DNA of 39,297 nt from Phycisphaerae bacterium (GTDB lineage: Bacteria; Planctomycetota; Phycisphaerae; UBA1845). This document shows, in pieces, positions 28,664 to 37,126 of this stretch. The position numbers were made by a program, and so were the translations under genes. The DNA lies in assembly GCA_021604825.1 (NCBI GenBank), contig BQJS01000015.1, forward strand, positions 1-39,297. Reading direction: 5' to 3'. Each line of letters begins with the position of its first letter. The first letter of the stretch is position 1. The notes under the pieces are model-generated. The model was not told the DNA's origin, made no database searches, and worked only from the letters and a program-made list of their open reading frames with translations.

Positions 28664-28803
28664 TGCCTCGCGACGTGCTTTTTTCGCGCATTCGAATTGG
28701 GCAGCGCCCTCCATATCAAAATTCAGGGCCGCACTTCAGTGAATTGGCGTTACAAGGGATTTTCTTAACCGGGAATAGGCTTGGCTGGATCACGTGGCTT
28801 GAG

Positions 28804-29682
28804 CTATTTCTTGACCAAATGATCTTGAAGGTGTTGATGGATGGCGCGGGTCGCCGTCGATCGATTCATTGTATAGAAGTGTAATCCCGACACACCGTTG
28901 GCGACCAGATCTTCGCATTGACGCAGGGCGTGAATGCAACCGACTTGTCGGACGGCTTCGTTGTCATCTTCTACTGCTTCGATTTGCGACAGCAACGTCT
29001 TGGGAATGCTGGCCCCGCACATGTTGGTGAACCGCTTGACCTGCTTCACACTCAAGATGGGCATGATGCCCACGATGATGGGAACGTCGATACCCATCTT
29101 GTGGGCTTCATCGCGAAACCGATAGAAGTCGGTGTTGTCGAAGAACAATTGGGTGACCAGATAGTCGCAGCCCGCATCGACTTTGCGCTTAAGGTTTGTC
29201 AGGTCCGTCTTAAGGTCGGGCGACTCCGGATGTGCCTCGGGGTGGCACGCGCCGCCGATACAGACGTCATATCGATCCTGCAAGAACGCAATCAAATCTG
29301 AAGCATGGGCGAATCCGCCTTCGGGCTGTACGAATTCAGCTTCGCCAGCCGGAGGATCACCGCGTAGGGCAAGGATGTTCTTGACGTCACCCGCAACCAA
29401 CTCATCGACGACCTCGGCGATCTCACCCTGGGTGGCACCGACACAAGTGAGGTGTGCGACGGGTTCGATTCCGGCATCTTTCTTAATGCGTCGGACCAGG
29501 TCCACGGTTTTTTGTCGTGTTGAACCGCCAGCACCGTAGGTCACTGAGACATAAGTTGGGTCAAGCGGTTTGAGGTCCAGGATGGTCTTGTACAGATCCC
29601 AGAAACCGACGTCGGCCTTCGGAGGGAAGAACTCGAAGGAGAACGAAGGCGTGTCTTTCTGAAGTTTGTCGATGATTTTCAT
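28804..29682 (-). CDS. metF: 5,10-methylenetetrahydrofolate reductase
   Basis: A 292-residue FAD enzyme covering the normal bacterial MetF length. SFEFFPPK contains the catalytic glutamate, VSVTYGAGGSTR and LRGDPPAG with the flavin/folate-contacting aspartate are present, and the barrel ends with GLHFYTMNRS. It makes 5-methyl-THF for methionine synthesis. The ATG at 29682 was chosen because a further open 30 codons have no family similarity. The ribosome site is weak. A tRNA-Tyr gene lies 200 bases upstream on the same strand and could share a transcript. Confidence 0.95.
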   Translation of the reverse strand: MKIIDKLQKDTPSFSFEFFPPKADVGFWDLYKTILDLKPLDPTYVSVTYGAGGSTRQKTVDLVRRIKKDAGIEPVAHLTCVGATQGEIAEVVDELVAGDVKNILALRGDPPAGEAEFVQPEGGFAHASDLIAFLQDRYDVCIGGACHPEAHPESPDLKTDLTNLKRKVDAGCDYLVTQLFFDNTDFYRFRDEAHKMGIDVPIIVGIMPILSVKQVKRFTNMCGASIPKTLLSQIEAVEDDNEAVRQVGCIHALRQCEDLVANGVSGLHFYTMNRSTATRAIHQHLQDHLVKK

Positions 29683-29882
29683 GGGTGATGCCAGCGAGCT
29701 TAGCGTGCTGAGCGGTTTCAGAAGGAGGCGGTGCAGCCCCTCTGGGATCCAAAACCAACCATCAGAATCCAAAGAGCAATCGTTGCATCGTTGCTCACCG
29801 ATGCGTCGCTGCCCACCAATTCAATCCATCGACAGAAATCGCCAGCCAATCCTGCGGGCCAACGGTCCGAAAACAAGCAAAA

Positions 29883-29965
29883 TGGGAGCGGAAGGATTCG
29901 AACCTTCGAAGGCGAACGCCAACGGGTTTACAGCCCGTCCCCTTTGGCCACTTGGGTACACTCCC
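29883..29965 (-). tRNA. tRNA-Tyr (anticodon GTA)
   Basis: On the minus strand the gene begins GGGAGTG and ends CGCTCCC plus discriminator A, a seven-pair acceptor stem with one G-T pair. The anticodon stem ACGGG/CCCGT encloses a loop CTGTAAA with anticodon GTA. A long variable arm follows (class II), and the T arm GAAGG-TTCGAAT-CCTTC is intact. CCA is not encoded. Confidence 0.97.
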
Positions 29966-30182
29966 TGCCGCTTTTCCTGCAAAAAACGAAGGTTTTCGCC
30001 TTCGCTACCCCAGGGCAGCAAGCATTCTGGGGATGATATCGGAAAGGTGCGACGATGGCAAGAATTGGAATCTCTGCGCCAGGGTGGTGGGGCCGGTCTG
30101 TCGTGATGTGTCGGCTTTAACTTATCCGATCGAGTCGCTTCGTGTGCCCATTCATCACCGCTTGGGAGTGACGCTCGATGGA

Positions 30183-30653
30183 TCATTCGATTCGGGTCGA
30201 ATCAGCTGCGATGCAACGACCGGGTAGGTCGGGTTCGACGTGGTCTTTGAATGCCCTGAACGTTTCGGCGATCTGGAGATAACGGTCCTTGGATTTGTGG
30301 TCGGGCAGGGCGAGGTTTTTGAAAAGCTGTTCGATCGTTACTTGCGAAGATCCGGAACAGGGGGCGGCGACACCCATTGATGCTTCTGGAAACATACGCT
30401 CGCTGGTGACTCCGAAGTAGACGCAGCAAACGTCGGTATGTCGCGGGTCCATGGAGATCGTGGCGAAGATCTCTGCGACGTCGTCGGCTGCACCTTCCAA
30501 CAGTTGGAGGAATCTTTGGTCGCTGCACAGCAAGGCGCCGGTGACGCCTCGATGTTGATTGCGGAAAACGGCTTTTCTTTGGATTTCCCTCAGCAATTCG
30601 TCGGTGATGCCAACGGTTGATTCGCTCGTATAGACGAGATGGAAGAGTTGCAT
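30183..30653 (-). CDS. BLUF-domain blue-light photoreceptor
   Basis: A short BLUF protein of 157 residues. It keeps the flavin-site residues in the usual spacing: Tyr8 in LVYTS, Asn32 in FRNQHRGVTGALL, Gln50 in FLQLLEG, and Met93 in ASMGV. Residue 91, usually Trp in PxWSMG, is Ala. Residues 102-157 form a helical tail without an output domain, so signalling is probably by protein contact. The ATG at 30653 gives the normal family length; the frame is open upstream but would run into the aldehyde dehydrogenase gene. It lies 164 bases downstream of that gene on the same strand. Confidence 0.87.
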   Translation of the reverse strand: MQLFHLVYTSESTVGITDELLREIQRKAVFRNQHRGVTGALLCSDQRFLQLLEGAADDVAEIFATISMDPRHTDVCCVYFGVTSERMFPEASMGVAAPCSGSSQVTIEQLFKNLALPDHKSKDRYLQIAETFRAFKDHVEPDLPGRCIAADSTRIE

Positions 30654-30817
30654 GTCATGGACCCATTCCCCGACCAGGTTCAAGGCTCGATGTCTGCGGG
30701 AATCGTCGTCCGTTTGCTGAGTGCTCTCCAAAGGTATTCTTTGGCTTGAGTTTTCGGGTTTGATCAGACTGGTGATTTCTGTGAGCCATCGTCGATTTTG
30801 CCAAGACGACTTCGCAA

Positions 30818-32245
30818 TCAGGCTTGCTTCGTTCGGATCACGAGATTGCGGATTTCGGTCATATCTTCCATGGCGAAGCGAACGCCCTCGCGACCGAGTC
30901 CGCTGTCTTTGACGCCCCCATACGGCATGTTGTCGACACGCCATGATGGGACGTCACCGATGATGACTCCGCCCACATCCAAGACATCCCAAGCGTTCTG
31001 CGTCTTGTACAGGTCGCGGGTGAAGATGCCGGCTTGCAGTCCGAATGTGCTGTCGTTGACCTGATCGAGGGCATCGTCGAAATTATTGAAGCGGCTCAGC
31101 ACGGCCACGGGTCCGAATGCTTCGTGCGTGCAGACCATCTGATCCGTCGGTACGTTTTCGAGAATCGTGGCGTCGAGCATCGCGCCGTTGCGCTTGCCAC
31201 CGCATAGAACAACAGCGCCAGCGTTGGCGGCTTCGGTGATCCATGACTCCAAACGTTCGGCTTCTGAAGTGGAGATCATCGGGCCGATGAATGTCTCTTC
31301 TTCCCTGGGGTCACCAGCGATCAGCGCTTGCGTCGCTTTGGTCAGCCGGCCCTTCACATCATCGTAGATCGAATCGTGGATGAGAATCCGCTGCACGCCG
31401 ATGCAGCTTTGCCCGGATTGATAGAATGCGCCGAAGACGAGGCGTTCGACGGCGTCTTCGATGTCGGCGTCCTGATCGACGATGCATGCTGCGTTGCCGC
31501 CGAGTTCGAGAATGACTTTTTTCTTACCGGCGCTGGCTTTGAGTTTCCATCCGACGTCGGGCGAACCGGTGAAGCTCAGTAGCTTGAGACGATCGTCAGT
31601 GGTGAAGAGATCGGCACCGTCGCGATGGCACGGCAGGATTGAGAACGCGCCGGCGGGAAGGTTTGTTTCGGCGAGGATTTCGCCAATGATGATCGCCCCG
31701 ATGGGCGTACGGCTGGCTGGCTTGAGGACGAACGGACATCCCACCGCGAGGGCGGGCGCTACCTTGTGAGCAACGAGATTCAGGGGGAAATTAAAGGGTG
31801 CAATGAACGAGCACGGGCCAATGGGCACCCGCTTGAACATGCCGCGATACCCTTTCGCACGCGGCGAAATCTCAAGATTCATGACTTCGCCAGTCATCCG
31901 AACGGACTCTTCAGCCGCAATGCGAAACGTGTCGATCAGTCGCGTCACTTCACCGCGTGCATCGCGAATGGGCTTGCCGGCTTCGATGCAAAGGGCCATC
32001 GCTAGTTCGTCGAAGCGTTCGGTGAAACGTGCGACACAGTGATTGAGAATGTCCTGCCGTTCGTAGGGCGGCATGGCGGCGCATTTCGGTGCGGCGCTAA
32101 CAGTGGCTGCGATGGCCGCATCAATTGCGTTTCGATCAGCGATGGCCACACGATAGGCCACATCGCCAGAAAATTTGTCGGTGACTTCGAGATCGTGGTT
32201 GGGGGCTTGGGGCTCGTTGGCGAGGTAGTACGGATAGGTTTTCAT
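30818..32245 (-). CDS. NAD(P)-dependent aldehyde dehydrogenase
   Basis: A 475-residue member of the ALDH superfamily with the catalytic Cys281 (QSGQSCIGVQR), general base Glu247 (LELGGNA), oxyanion Asn152 (APFNFPLN) and the cofactor-site SFTGSPDVG. The overall layout (MPYGGVKDSGLGREG near the C-terminus) fits lactaldehyde/glyceraldehyde-type or succinate-semialdehyde-type dehydrogenases; substrate is unresolved. It follows the acetolactate-synthase-type gene after 57 bases on the same strand, so the two are probably co-transcribed and may act on a shared 2-oxoacid-derived aldehyde. Confidence 0.9.
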   Translation of the reverse strand: MKTYPYYLANEPQAPNHDLEVTDKFSGDVAYRVAIADRNAIDAAIAATVSAAPKCAAMPPYERQDILNHCVARFTERFDELAMALCIEAGKPIRDARGEVTRLIDTFRIAAEESVRMTGEVMNLEISPRAKGYRGMFKRVPIGPCSFIAPFNFPLNLVAHKVAPALAVGCPFVLKPASRTPIGAIIIGEILAETNLPAGAFSILPCHRDGADLFTTDDRLKLLSFTGSPDVGWKLKASAGKKKVILELGGNAACIVDQDADIEDAVERLVFGAFYQSGQSCIGVQRILIHDSIYDDVKGRLTKATQALIAGDPREEETFIGPMISTSEAERLESWITEAANAGAVVLCGGKRNGAMLDATILENVPTDQMVCTHEAFGPVAVLSRFNNFDDALDQVNDSTFGLQAGIFTRDLYKTQNAWDVLDVGGVIIGDVPSWRVDNMPYGGVKDSGLGREGVRFAMEDMTEIRNLVIRTKQA

Positions 32246-32302
32246 CTTGGTTCAGAACCCTTTCGAGTGACAAGGACCCGTCGCATGTACTGGCGAGCGC
32301 GA

Positions 32303-33946
32303 TTAGACCGCGGCACTTTTTTGCTGAATCTCATGGTTGAGGATGCGATCGTTCTCAGAGTAGTCTACCGGAACTTCGATGACGTGGACATTCGGCTCGG
32401 CGAGCGCTTGTTGCATCGTGGGCAGCAATTCGTCCACGGATGCAACGCGGTGTCCGACGGCGCCGTAACTTTCGGCGTACTTGACGAAGTCCGGGTTGCC
32501 GTAGTTCAGGCCGTAGTCTTTCAAGCCCATGTTGGCTTGCTTCCATTTGATCATTCCATACGCGTCATCACGGAGAATCACCACGGCAATGTGCAGCTTG
32601 AGTCGAACGGCGGTTTCCAACTCCTGCGAGTTCATCATGAACCCGCCGTCGCCACAGATGGCCATCACGTGTTGTTCGGGGTTTACAAGTTTCGCGGCCA
32701 TCGCGGACGGCAAACCAGCCCCCATGGATGCGAGGGCGTTGTCGAGCAAGACCGTGTTGGGTGCGTGGGCTTTGTAGTTGCGGGCGAACCAGATTTTGTA
32801 GACGCCGTTGTCGAGGGCGATGATGCCCTTGCGTTCAATCGCGCGGCGGACGTCGGCGACGAGTCGTTCGGGGTAGATCGGAAACCGGGCGTCGTCAGCC
32901 CCTTCCAACAAATGTGCTTCACCGGCTTCTCGAATTTCGAGAAAGCGAGAAAAATCCCAGTGATCCTGTTTTTCGAGGCGTTCACAGATTTGCCAAATAC
33001 TGTTGGCGATGTCGCCGACGACTTCAACCTGCGGAAAGTAAACAGGATCGACCGAGGCGCTTGAGAAGTTGACATGGATCACCCGCACGCCGTTGGCGGT
33101 CATGATGAATGGCGGCTTTTCGACGACGTCATGGCCAACATTGATAATCAAATCGGAAGCTTCAACGGCGCGATGCACGAAGTCGCCGGACGAAAGCGCC
33201 GCGTTTCCCAAGAACAGCGGGTCGCGTTCATCCACCACGCCTTTGCCCATTTGGGTTGTCACAAACGGAATGCCGAATTTCTCGACGAATGAACGGAGCA
33301 TCTTGCACGTGAGTTTGCGATTGGCCCCCGCGCCAACGAGGAGCAGGGGATGTTTGGCCGACTGGATTTCGTTGATCGCCGCGACGATGGATTTTTCTTC
33401 GGCGGTTGGTCTGCGCACGAGGCTGGCGGGGATGACGAACTCATCGGTTTTTTCGCGAGCAATATCCTCGGGCAATTCGAGATGGACGGCGCCGGGTTTC
33501 TCCTCTTGGGCGAGTCGGACGGCTTCGCGGACCCGCGAGGGGATGTTGGCGGCGCTGGCCAGCTGACGGGTGTATTTGGTCAGCGGTCGCATCATGTCCA
33601 CAATGTCGACGATTTGGAACTGACCTTGCTTGCTGGTCTTGATGGGTTTCTGACCGGTGATCATCAGCATGGGCATCCCACCGAGTTGGGCGTAAGCGGC
33701 AGCCGTCACGAAATTGGTCGCACCCGGTCCAAGGGTGGACAAGCACACGCCAGCTTTTCCGGTGAGGCGACCGTAGGTGGCAGCCATAAACCCTGCGGCC
33801 TGCTCGTGGCGGGTGAGGATCAGGCGGATCGATTTCGAGCGGGAGAGCGAGTCCAAGAAATCGAGGTTCTCTTCGCCGGGTATGCCAAAGACGTATTCGA
33901 CGTTCTCGTTCTCGAGGGCTTGGATAAAGAGATCGGACGCTTTCAT
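32303..33946 (-). CDS. Thiamine-diphosphate enzyme, acetolactate-synthase-type large subunit
   Basis: A 547-residue ThDP enzyme with the three expected domains: the Glu48 that activates the cofactor (TRHEQAAGF), the central FAD/ADP-binding-like domain (LLVGAGANRKL), and the C-terminal GDGGF at 432-436 with Asn439 that bind Mg-diphosphate. The family includes anabolic and catabolic acetolactate synthases, and the DVVEKPP region resembles the catabolic AlsS branch. No small regulatory (ACT) subunit gene is adjacent, consistent with a catabolic or novel carboligase. The ATG has AAGGA upstream; its first bases overlap the TGA of an upstream 99-codon ORF in ATGA fashion. Confidence 0.9.
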   Translation of the reverse strand: MKASDLFIQALENENVEYVFGIPGEENLDFLDSLSRSKSIRLILTRHEQAAGFMAATYGRLTGKAGVCLSTLGPGATNFVTAAAYAQLGGMPMLMITGQKPIKTSKQGQFQIVDIVDMMRPLTKYTRQLASAANIPSRVREAVRLAQEEKPGAVHLELPEDIAREKTDEFVIPASLVRRPTAEEKSIVAAINEIQSAKHPLLLVGAGANRKLTCKMLRSFVEKFGIPFVTTQMGKGVVDERDPLFLGNAALSSGDFVHRAVEASDLIINVGHDVVEKPPFIMTANGVRVIHVNFSSASVDPVYFPQVEVVGDIANSIWQICERLEKQDHWDFSRFLEIREAGEAHLLEGADDARFPIYPERLVADVRRAIERKGIIALDNGVYKIWFARNYKAHAPNTVLLDNALASMGAGLPSAMAAKLVNPEQHVMAICGDGGFMMNSQELETAVRLKLHIAVVILRDDAYGMIKWKQANMGLKDYGLNYGNPDFVKYAESYGAVGHRVASVDELLPTMQQALAEPNVHVIEVPVDYSENDRILNHEIQQKSAAV

Positions 33947-34242
33947 GTGTGGGAATCCTTTTCAGCGGTCGAATCAGAAACGGGCCTCTCGCCCTCAAAC
34001 TCGGAGATCAGACCGGATCGTATGACCGTTTCAACCAACTCGCCACCGGGGCATACTTTCTGCCAATCTGGCAGTTGGGCCGGTGTGTCGAGCGATTGTG
34101 ACAGCGTAACGACCGAATCGACGGAAGGTGATTGGGTTGTTGAATTTCGGGCCGACGGGATGTAACACGATGCCAATGCTTGGGTTACGTCCAATTCCTT
34201 GAGGTGCCGCGGTTGCAGCAGAATCGACGATTCGAGTGGCAC
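33943..34242 (-). CDS. Possible small gene coupled to the ThDP enzyme
   Basis: A 99-codon frame starting at a GTG (34242) ends with TGA overlapping the ATG of the acetolactate-synthase-type gene, an ATGA junction common in real operons. It has a hydrophilic, unexceptional composition (LPDWQKVCPGGELVETV, then an acidic C-terminus) and no recognisable domain. There is no clear ribosome site at the GTG. The overlap may be chance in this 499-base gap, which otherwise holds the groES2 leader. Confidence 0.35.
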   Translation of the reverse strand: MPLESSILLQPRHLKELDVTQALASCYIPSARNSTTQSPSVDSVVTLSQSLDTPAQLPDWQKVCPGGELVETVIRSGLISEFEGERPVSDSTAEKDSHT

Positions 34243-34266
34243 CGTGCTTGCAACCGGTGGGTTGTG

Positions 34267-34308
34267 GAACCGGTGTGGGATCGTTGTATCCCGACACCCA
34301 GCCGGTTC
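34267..34308. promoter_or_regulatory. Hairpin in the groES2 leader region
   Basis: GAACCGG (34267-34273) pairs with CCGGTTC (34302-34308); inside, TGT pairs with ACA and GGGAT with ATCCC around a six-base loop, with several unpaired bases on the right arm. It lies 137 bases before the groES2 ATG. A short direct repeat of AACCGGTG stands just upstream. It could be an mRNA structure or protein site affecting chaperonin expression; it is not a CIRCE element. Confidence 0.45.
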
Positions 34309-34445
34309 TTCAATGAGATGCAGAGGAAAGGACCGGGCAGTTTGAATGGCGGTCCATCACGAAATTCCCGGCGCTGGTCGCCGAACGAAATCATTCCGCG
34401 GCGGTTGATTTGGGTCGCGGGCAAACAATCAAGGAGAGTTAATCG

Positions 34446-34742
34446 ATGGCAAAACCCAAAATGAAACCCCTCGGAGACAAGGTGATCGTCAAGCGTCTGG
34501 AGGCAGACGACGTGACGGCTGGCGGAATCTTTCTTCCCGAGTCGGCGAAGGAAAAGCCCAAGCGCGGCGTCATCCAAGCTGTCGGTCCGGGTCGCGTGAC
34601 CGATACCGGTGATCGCGGTTCGATGCAGCTTTCAAAGAACGATCAGGTTCTGTTCACCAGCTATGCAGGCACCGAAGTTGAAGTTGGCGGCGAGGAATAC
34701 CTGATCATGTCCGAGTCAGACATTCTGGCCGTCGTCGAATAG
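34446..34742 (+). CDS. groES: 10-kDa co-chaperonin GroES, copy 2
   Basis: A 98-residue GroES with MKPLGDKVIVKRLE as the first strand, the mobile loop DDVTAGGIFLPESA and a normal C-terminus EEYLIMSESDILAVV. The docking tripeptide is IFL instead of the IVL of copy 1. The ATG follows AAGGAGAG. It forms the usual groES-groEL order with copy 3, 97 bases downstream, and is the most conventional operon of the two. Confidence 0.96.
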   Translation: MAKPKMKPLGDKVIVKRLEADDVTAGGIFLPESAKEKPKRGVIQAVGPGRVTDTGDRGSMQLSKNDQVLFTSYAGTEVEVGGEEYLIMSESDILAVVE

Positions 34743-34758
34743 TTGTCGTCGAATAGTT
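34731..34758 (+). repeat. 14-base tandem duplication across the groES2 stop
   Basis: GTCGTCGAATAGTT is present twice without a gap (34731-34744 and 34745-34758). The first copy contains the last three codons and stop of groES2; the second repeats them out of frame, after the stop. It is a recent slippage-type duplication with no effect on the protein. Confidence 0.85.
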
Positions 34759-34839
34759 AAGCCGACGGACATCGTGGTTGATCAAAATCGATTGCCGACC
34801 TCAATGGTGCGGCACATTTAACTGGAGATAAAGAAACAC

Positions 34840-36531
34840 ATGCCAGCAAAACGCATTGCCTATGACATGGAAGCCCGCGAGTCGATTCGTCGCGGTGTGA
34901 ATCAGCTCGCCAAAGCCGTCAAGAGCACCCTCGGTCCTTGTGGCCGCAACGTCGTCATCGAAAAGTCGTTTGGTTCGCCGACCGTCACCAAGGACGGCGT
35001 CACCGTCGCGAAGGAAATCGAACTCGATGACGGTTACGAAAACATGGGCGCTCAGATGGTCAAGGAAGTGGCGAGCAAGACCAGCAGCATCGCCGGTGAC
35101 GGAACGACCACGGCTACCATCTACGCCGAAGCGATCTACGAAGAAGGCCTCAAGAACGTCGCAGCCGGCGCCAATGCAATGGCACTGAAGCGCGGCATCG
35201 ATCAGGCCGTTGAAGCGGTCGTCGGTGAATTCGAGCGCCTCAGTTCACCGGTCAAGAGCAGCGCCCAAGTTGCTCAGGTCGGAATGTGTGCAGCCAACCA
35301 GGACAAGGAAATCGGCAAGCACATCGCGACGGCGATGGACAAGGTCGGCAAAGACGGCGTCATCACGGTTGAAGAAGGCCAAAGCCTCGAGACTTCTGTT
35401 GACCTCGTTGAAGGTATGCAGTTCGACAAGGGCTACCTCTCGCCACACTTCATCAACAAAGCCGAAACGCTTTCGTGCGAACTCGAAAAGCCATACGTCC
35501 TGATCCACGAGAAGAAGATTTCGAACGTTAAGGAAATCGTTCCCGTCCTTGAGAAAGTGGCACAGGCCGGTCGTCCGCTGCTCATCGTCGCCGAAGACAT
35601 CGAAGGCGAAGCCCTCGCGACGTTGGTCGTGAACCGCTTGCGTGGCACGCTCAACATCGCCGCGGTGAAGGCTCCCGGTTTTGGCGATCGTCGCAAGGAA
35701 ATGCTCGAAGACATGGCCATCCTCACCGGTGGACAAGCCGTCTTTGAAGATCTGGGCATCAAGGTCGAAAACCTCACGCTTAGCGATCTCGGTTCGGCGA
35801 AGAAAGTCCGCATCGACAAGGACACCACCACGATCGTCGAAGGGGCTGGCAAGAGCTCCGACATCAAAGCCCGTATCGAGCAGATCAAAAACCAAATCGA
35901 AAACACGACCAGCGATTACGATCGCGAGAAGCTCGAAGAACGTCTCGCGAAGTTGGCTGGCGGTGTGGCACAGGTCAACGTTGGCGCGTCGACCGAAGCC
36001 GAGATGAAAGAAAAGAAAGCCCGCGTCGAAGATGCGATGCACGCCTGTCGTGCTGCCGTCGAAGAAGGCATTCTGCCCGGTGGTGGGGTGGCTCCGGTTC
36101 GGGCGCTTGGCGTTTTGGATGCGCTTCAGAAGAAACTCAAGGGTGACGAGAAAACGGGCGTTGATATTGTCCGTCGCGCGTTGACCGCACCGCTCAAGCA
36201 AATCGCCAAGAACGCAGGTCTTGATGGCTCGATTGTCGCCCAGAAGGTCGGCGAGTCGAAGGATGTGAACTTCGGTTACAACGCACTGTCGGCTGAATAT
36301 GGCGATATGATTAAGATGGGCGTCCTCGTTCCGGCGAAAGTCGAGCGCATCGCGATTCAGAACGCCTCGTCGATTGCGTCACTTTTGCTGACGACAGATG
36401 CTGCGATTTGCGAAATCAAGGAAGAGAAGAAGGGCGGCGCACCAGGCGGCATGCCCGGTGGTGGAATGCCCCCAGGCATGGGCGGCATGGGTGGAATGCC
36501 AGGCATGGGTGGCATGGGCGGCATGATGTAA
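34840..36531 (+). CDS. groEL: 60-kDa chaperonin GroEL, copy 3 (with GGM tail)
   Basis: The 563-residue protein is the canonical chaperonin here. It carries [39 protein letters not shown] and the hydrolysis Asp in [13 protein letters not shown]. The C-terminal 30 residues are a Gly/Met/Pro repeat ending GGMGGMM, which the other two copies lack. A GGAG site precedes the ATG by about a dozen bases. It pairs with groES2 upstream and ends in a strong terminator, so it is likely the housekeeping ring. Confidence 0.97.
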   Translation: MPAKRIAYDMEARESIRRGVNQLAKAVKSTLGPCGRNVVIEKSFGSPTVTKDGVTVAKEIELDDGYENMGAQMVKEVASKTSSIAGDGTTTATIYAEAIYEEGLKNVAAGANAMALKRGIDQAVEAVVGEFERLSSPVKSSAQVAQVGMCAANQDKEIGKHIATAMDKVGKDGVITVEEGQSLETSVDLVEGMQFDKGYLSPHFINKAETLSCELEKPYVLIHEKKISNVKEIVPVLEKVAQAGRPLLIVAEDIEGEALATLVVNRLRGTLNIAAVKAPGFGDRRKEMLEDMAILTGGQAVFEDLGIKVENLTLSDLGSAKKVRIDKDTTTIVEGAGKSSDIKARIEQIKNQIENTTSDYDREKLEERLAKLAGGVAQVNVGASTEAEMKEKKARVEDAMHACRAAVEEGILPGGGVAPVRALGVLDALQKKLKGDEKTGVDIVRRALTAPLKQIAKNAGLDGSIVAQKVGESKDVNFGYNALSAEYGDMIKMGVLVPAKVERIAIQNASSIASLLLTTDAAICEIKEEKKGGAPGGMPGGGMPPGMGGMGGMPGMGGMGGMM

Positions 36532-36598
36532 GCCGTCGGCCTCGCGACAGGTGGCGGTGATTGCTGCCACCAAGTTGCACCAGCCTGTTCTATATACA

Positions 36599-36638
36599 AG
36601 CGGCGATGCTCAAGCGATTGGGCATCGCCGCTTTTCTT
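36599..36638 (+). terminator. Intrinsic terminator after groEL3
   Basis: An 11-base-pair stem pairs AGCGGCGATGC (36599-36609) with GCATCGCCGCT (36622-36632) around a 12-base loop. A T-rich tract TTTTCTTT follows. It ends the groES2-groEL3 unit. Confidence 0.88.
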
Positions 36639-36745
36639 TGATTTTGAGGGCGTTATGGGCCATCGGGCGGCTTGAGATGTCGGTGAAGATCGCTTAGACT
36701 GCTCGGCTCGACTGATTTGAAAAACGCCATTGGAGTATCAGCAAG

Positions 36746-36982
36746 ATGAAAGTTACCCGCAGCATGTTTCACCGCTACCGTCAGCAGGACGCAGCGGCGA
36801 CCAAAGCACGCAACGTCATCGTGAAGACCAAAGAGAAAAGTCGCCGCGATGCCCGCATGGTGGAAGTCATCAAGAGCGGTAGCCTGCCATACACGCCGGC
36901 GGTCATGAGTTGGATCTCCCGCAAGCTTGATATGCCGTCGTCGAAGTTGACGCAGGAAGACGTCGCCAAGCTGACGAGCTAG
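36746..36982 (+). CDS. Small basic hypothetical protein
   Basis: A 78-residue lysine/arginine-rich protein with two or three predicted helices (MFHRYRQQDAAATKARNVIV, DARMVEVIKSG, then VMSWISRKLDMPSSKLTQEDVAKLTS). No family is recognised. The ATG has GGAG ten bases upstream. The length, basicity and codon usage suit a real small gene rather than a chance frame; a nucleic-acid-associated role is possible but unsupported. Confidence 0.6.
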   Translation: MKVTRSMFHRYRQQDAAATKARNVIVKTKEKSRRDARMVEVIKSGSLPYTPAVMSWISRKLDMPSSKLTQEDVAKLTS

Positions 36983-37126
36983 AACGGCGTTTGGGCTTGG
37001 CCCGCCCGTCAATTAAACGCAAACTTTGAACCGCGTGGGTGTGATGCCCGTGCGGTTTTTCCATGCGCCGTGCTATGGTGATGTCGCTGCGGTTGTAATC
37101 GTGGGTTCGCTCAATAGGCTAGTGTC

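Noticed and set aside
29683..29760. SAH/SAM-type riboswitch before metF
   Set aside because: The minus strand shows a GAGGGGCTGCA-like fragment, reminiscent of SAH riboswitch cores, but the required pairing elements and conserved downstream block could not be found.
30654..30944. N-terminal extension of the BLUF protein
   Set aside because: The extra 97 codons run into the aldehyde dehydrogenase 3' end and have no similarity to a sensor or linker; BLUF proteins of about 150 residues start exactly at the chosen ATG.
32039..33064. 341-codon frame on the plus strand
   Set aside because: It lies antisense to the carboligase and aldehyde dehydrogenase genes, both with clear family motifs, and has no domain of its own.
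35245..36201. 318-codon frame on the minus strand opposite groEL3
   Set aside because: Similar long antisense frames appear opposite groEL1 and groEL2 because codon usage of GroEL is shared; they are mirror artefacts.
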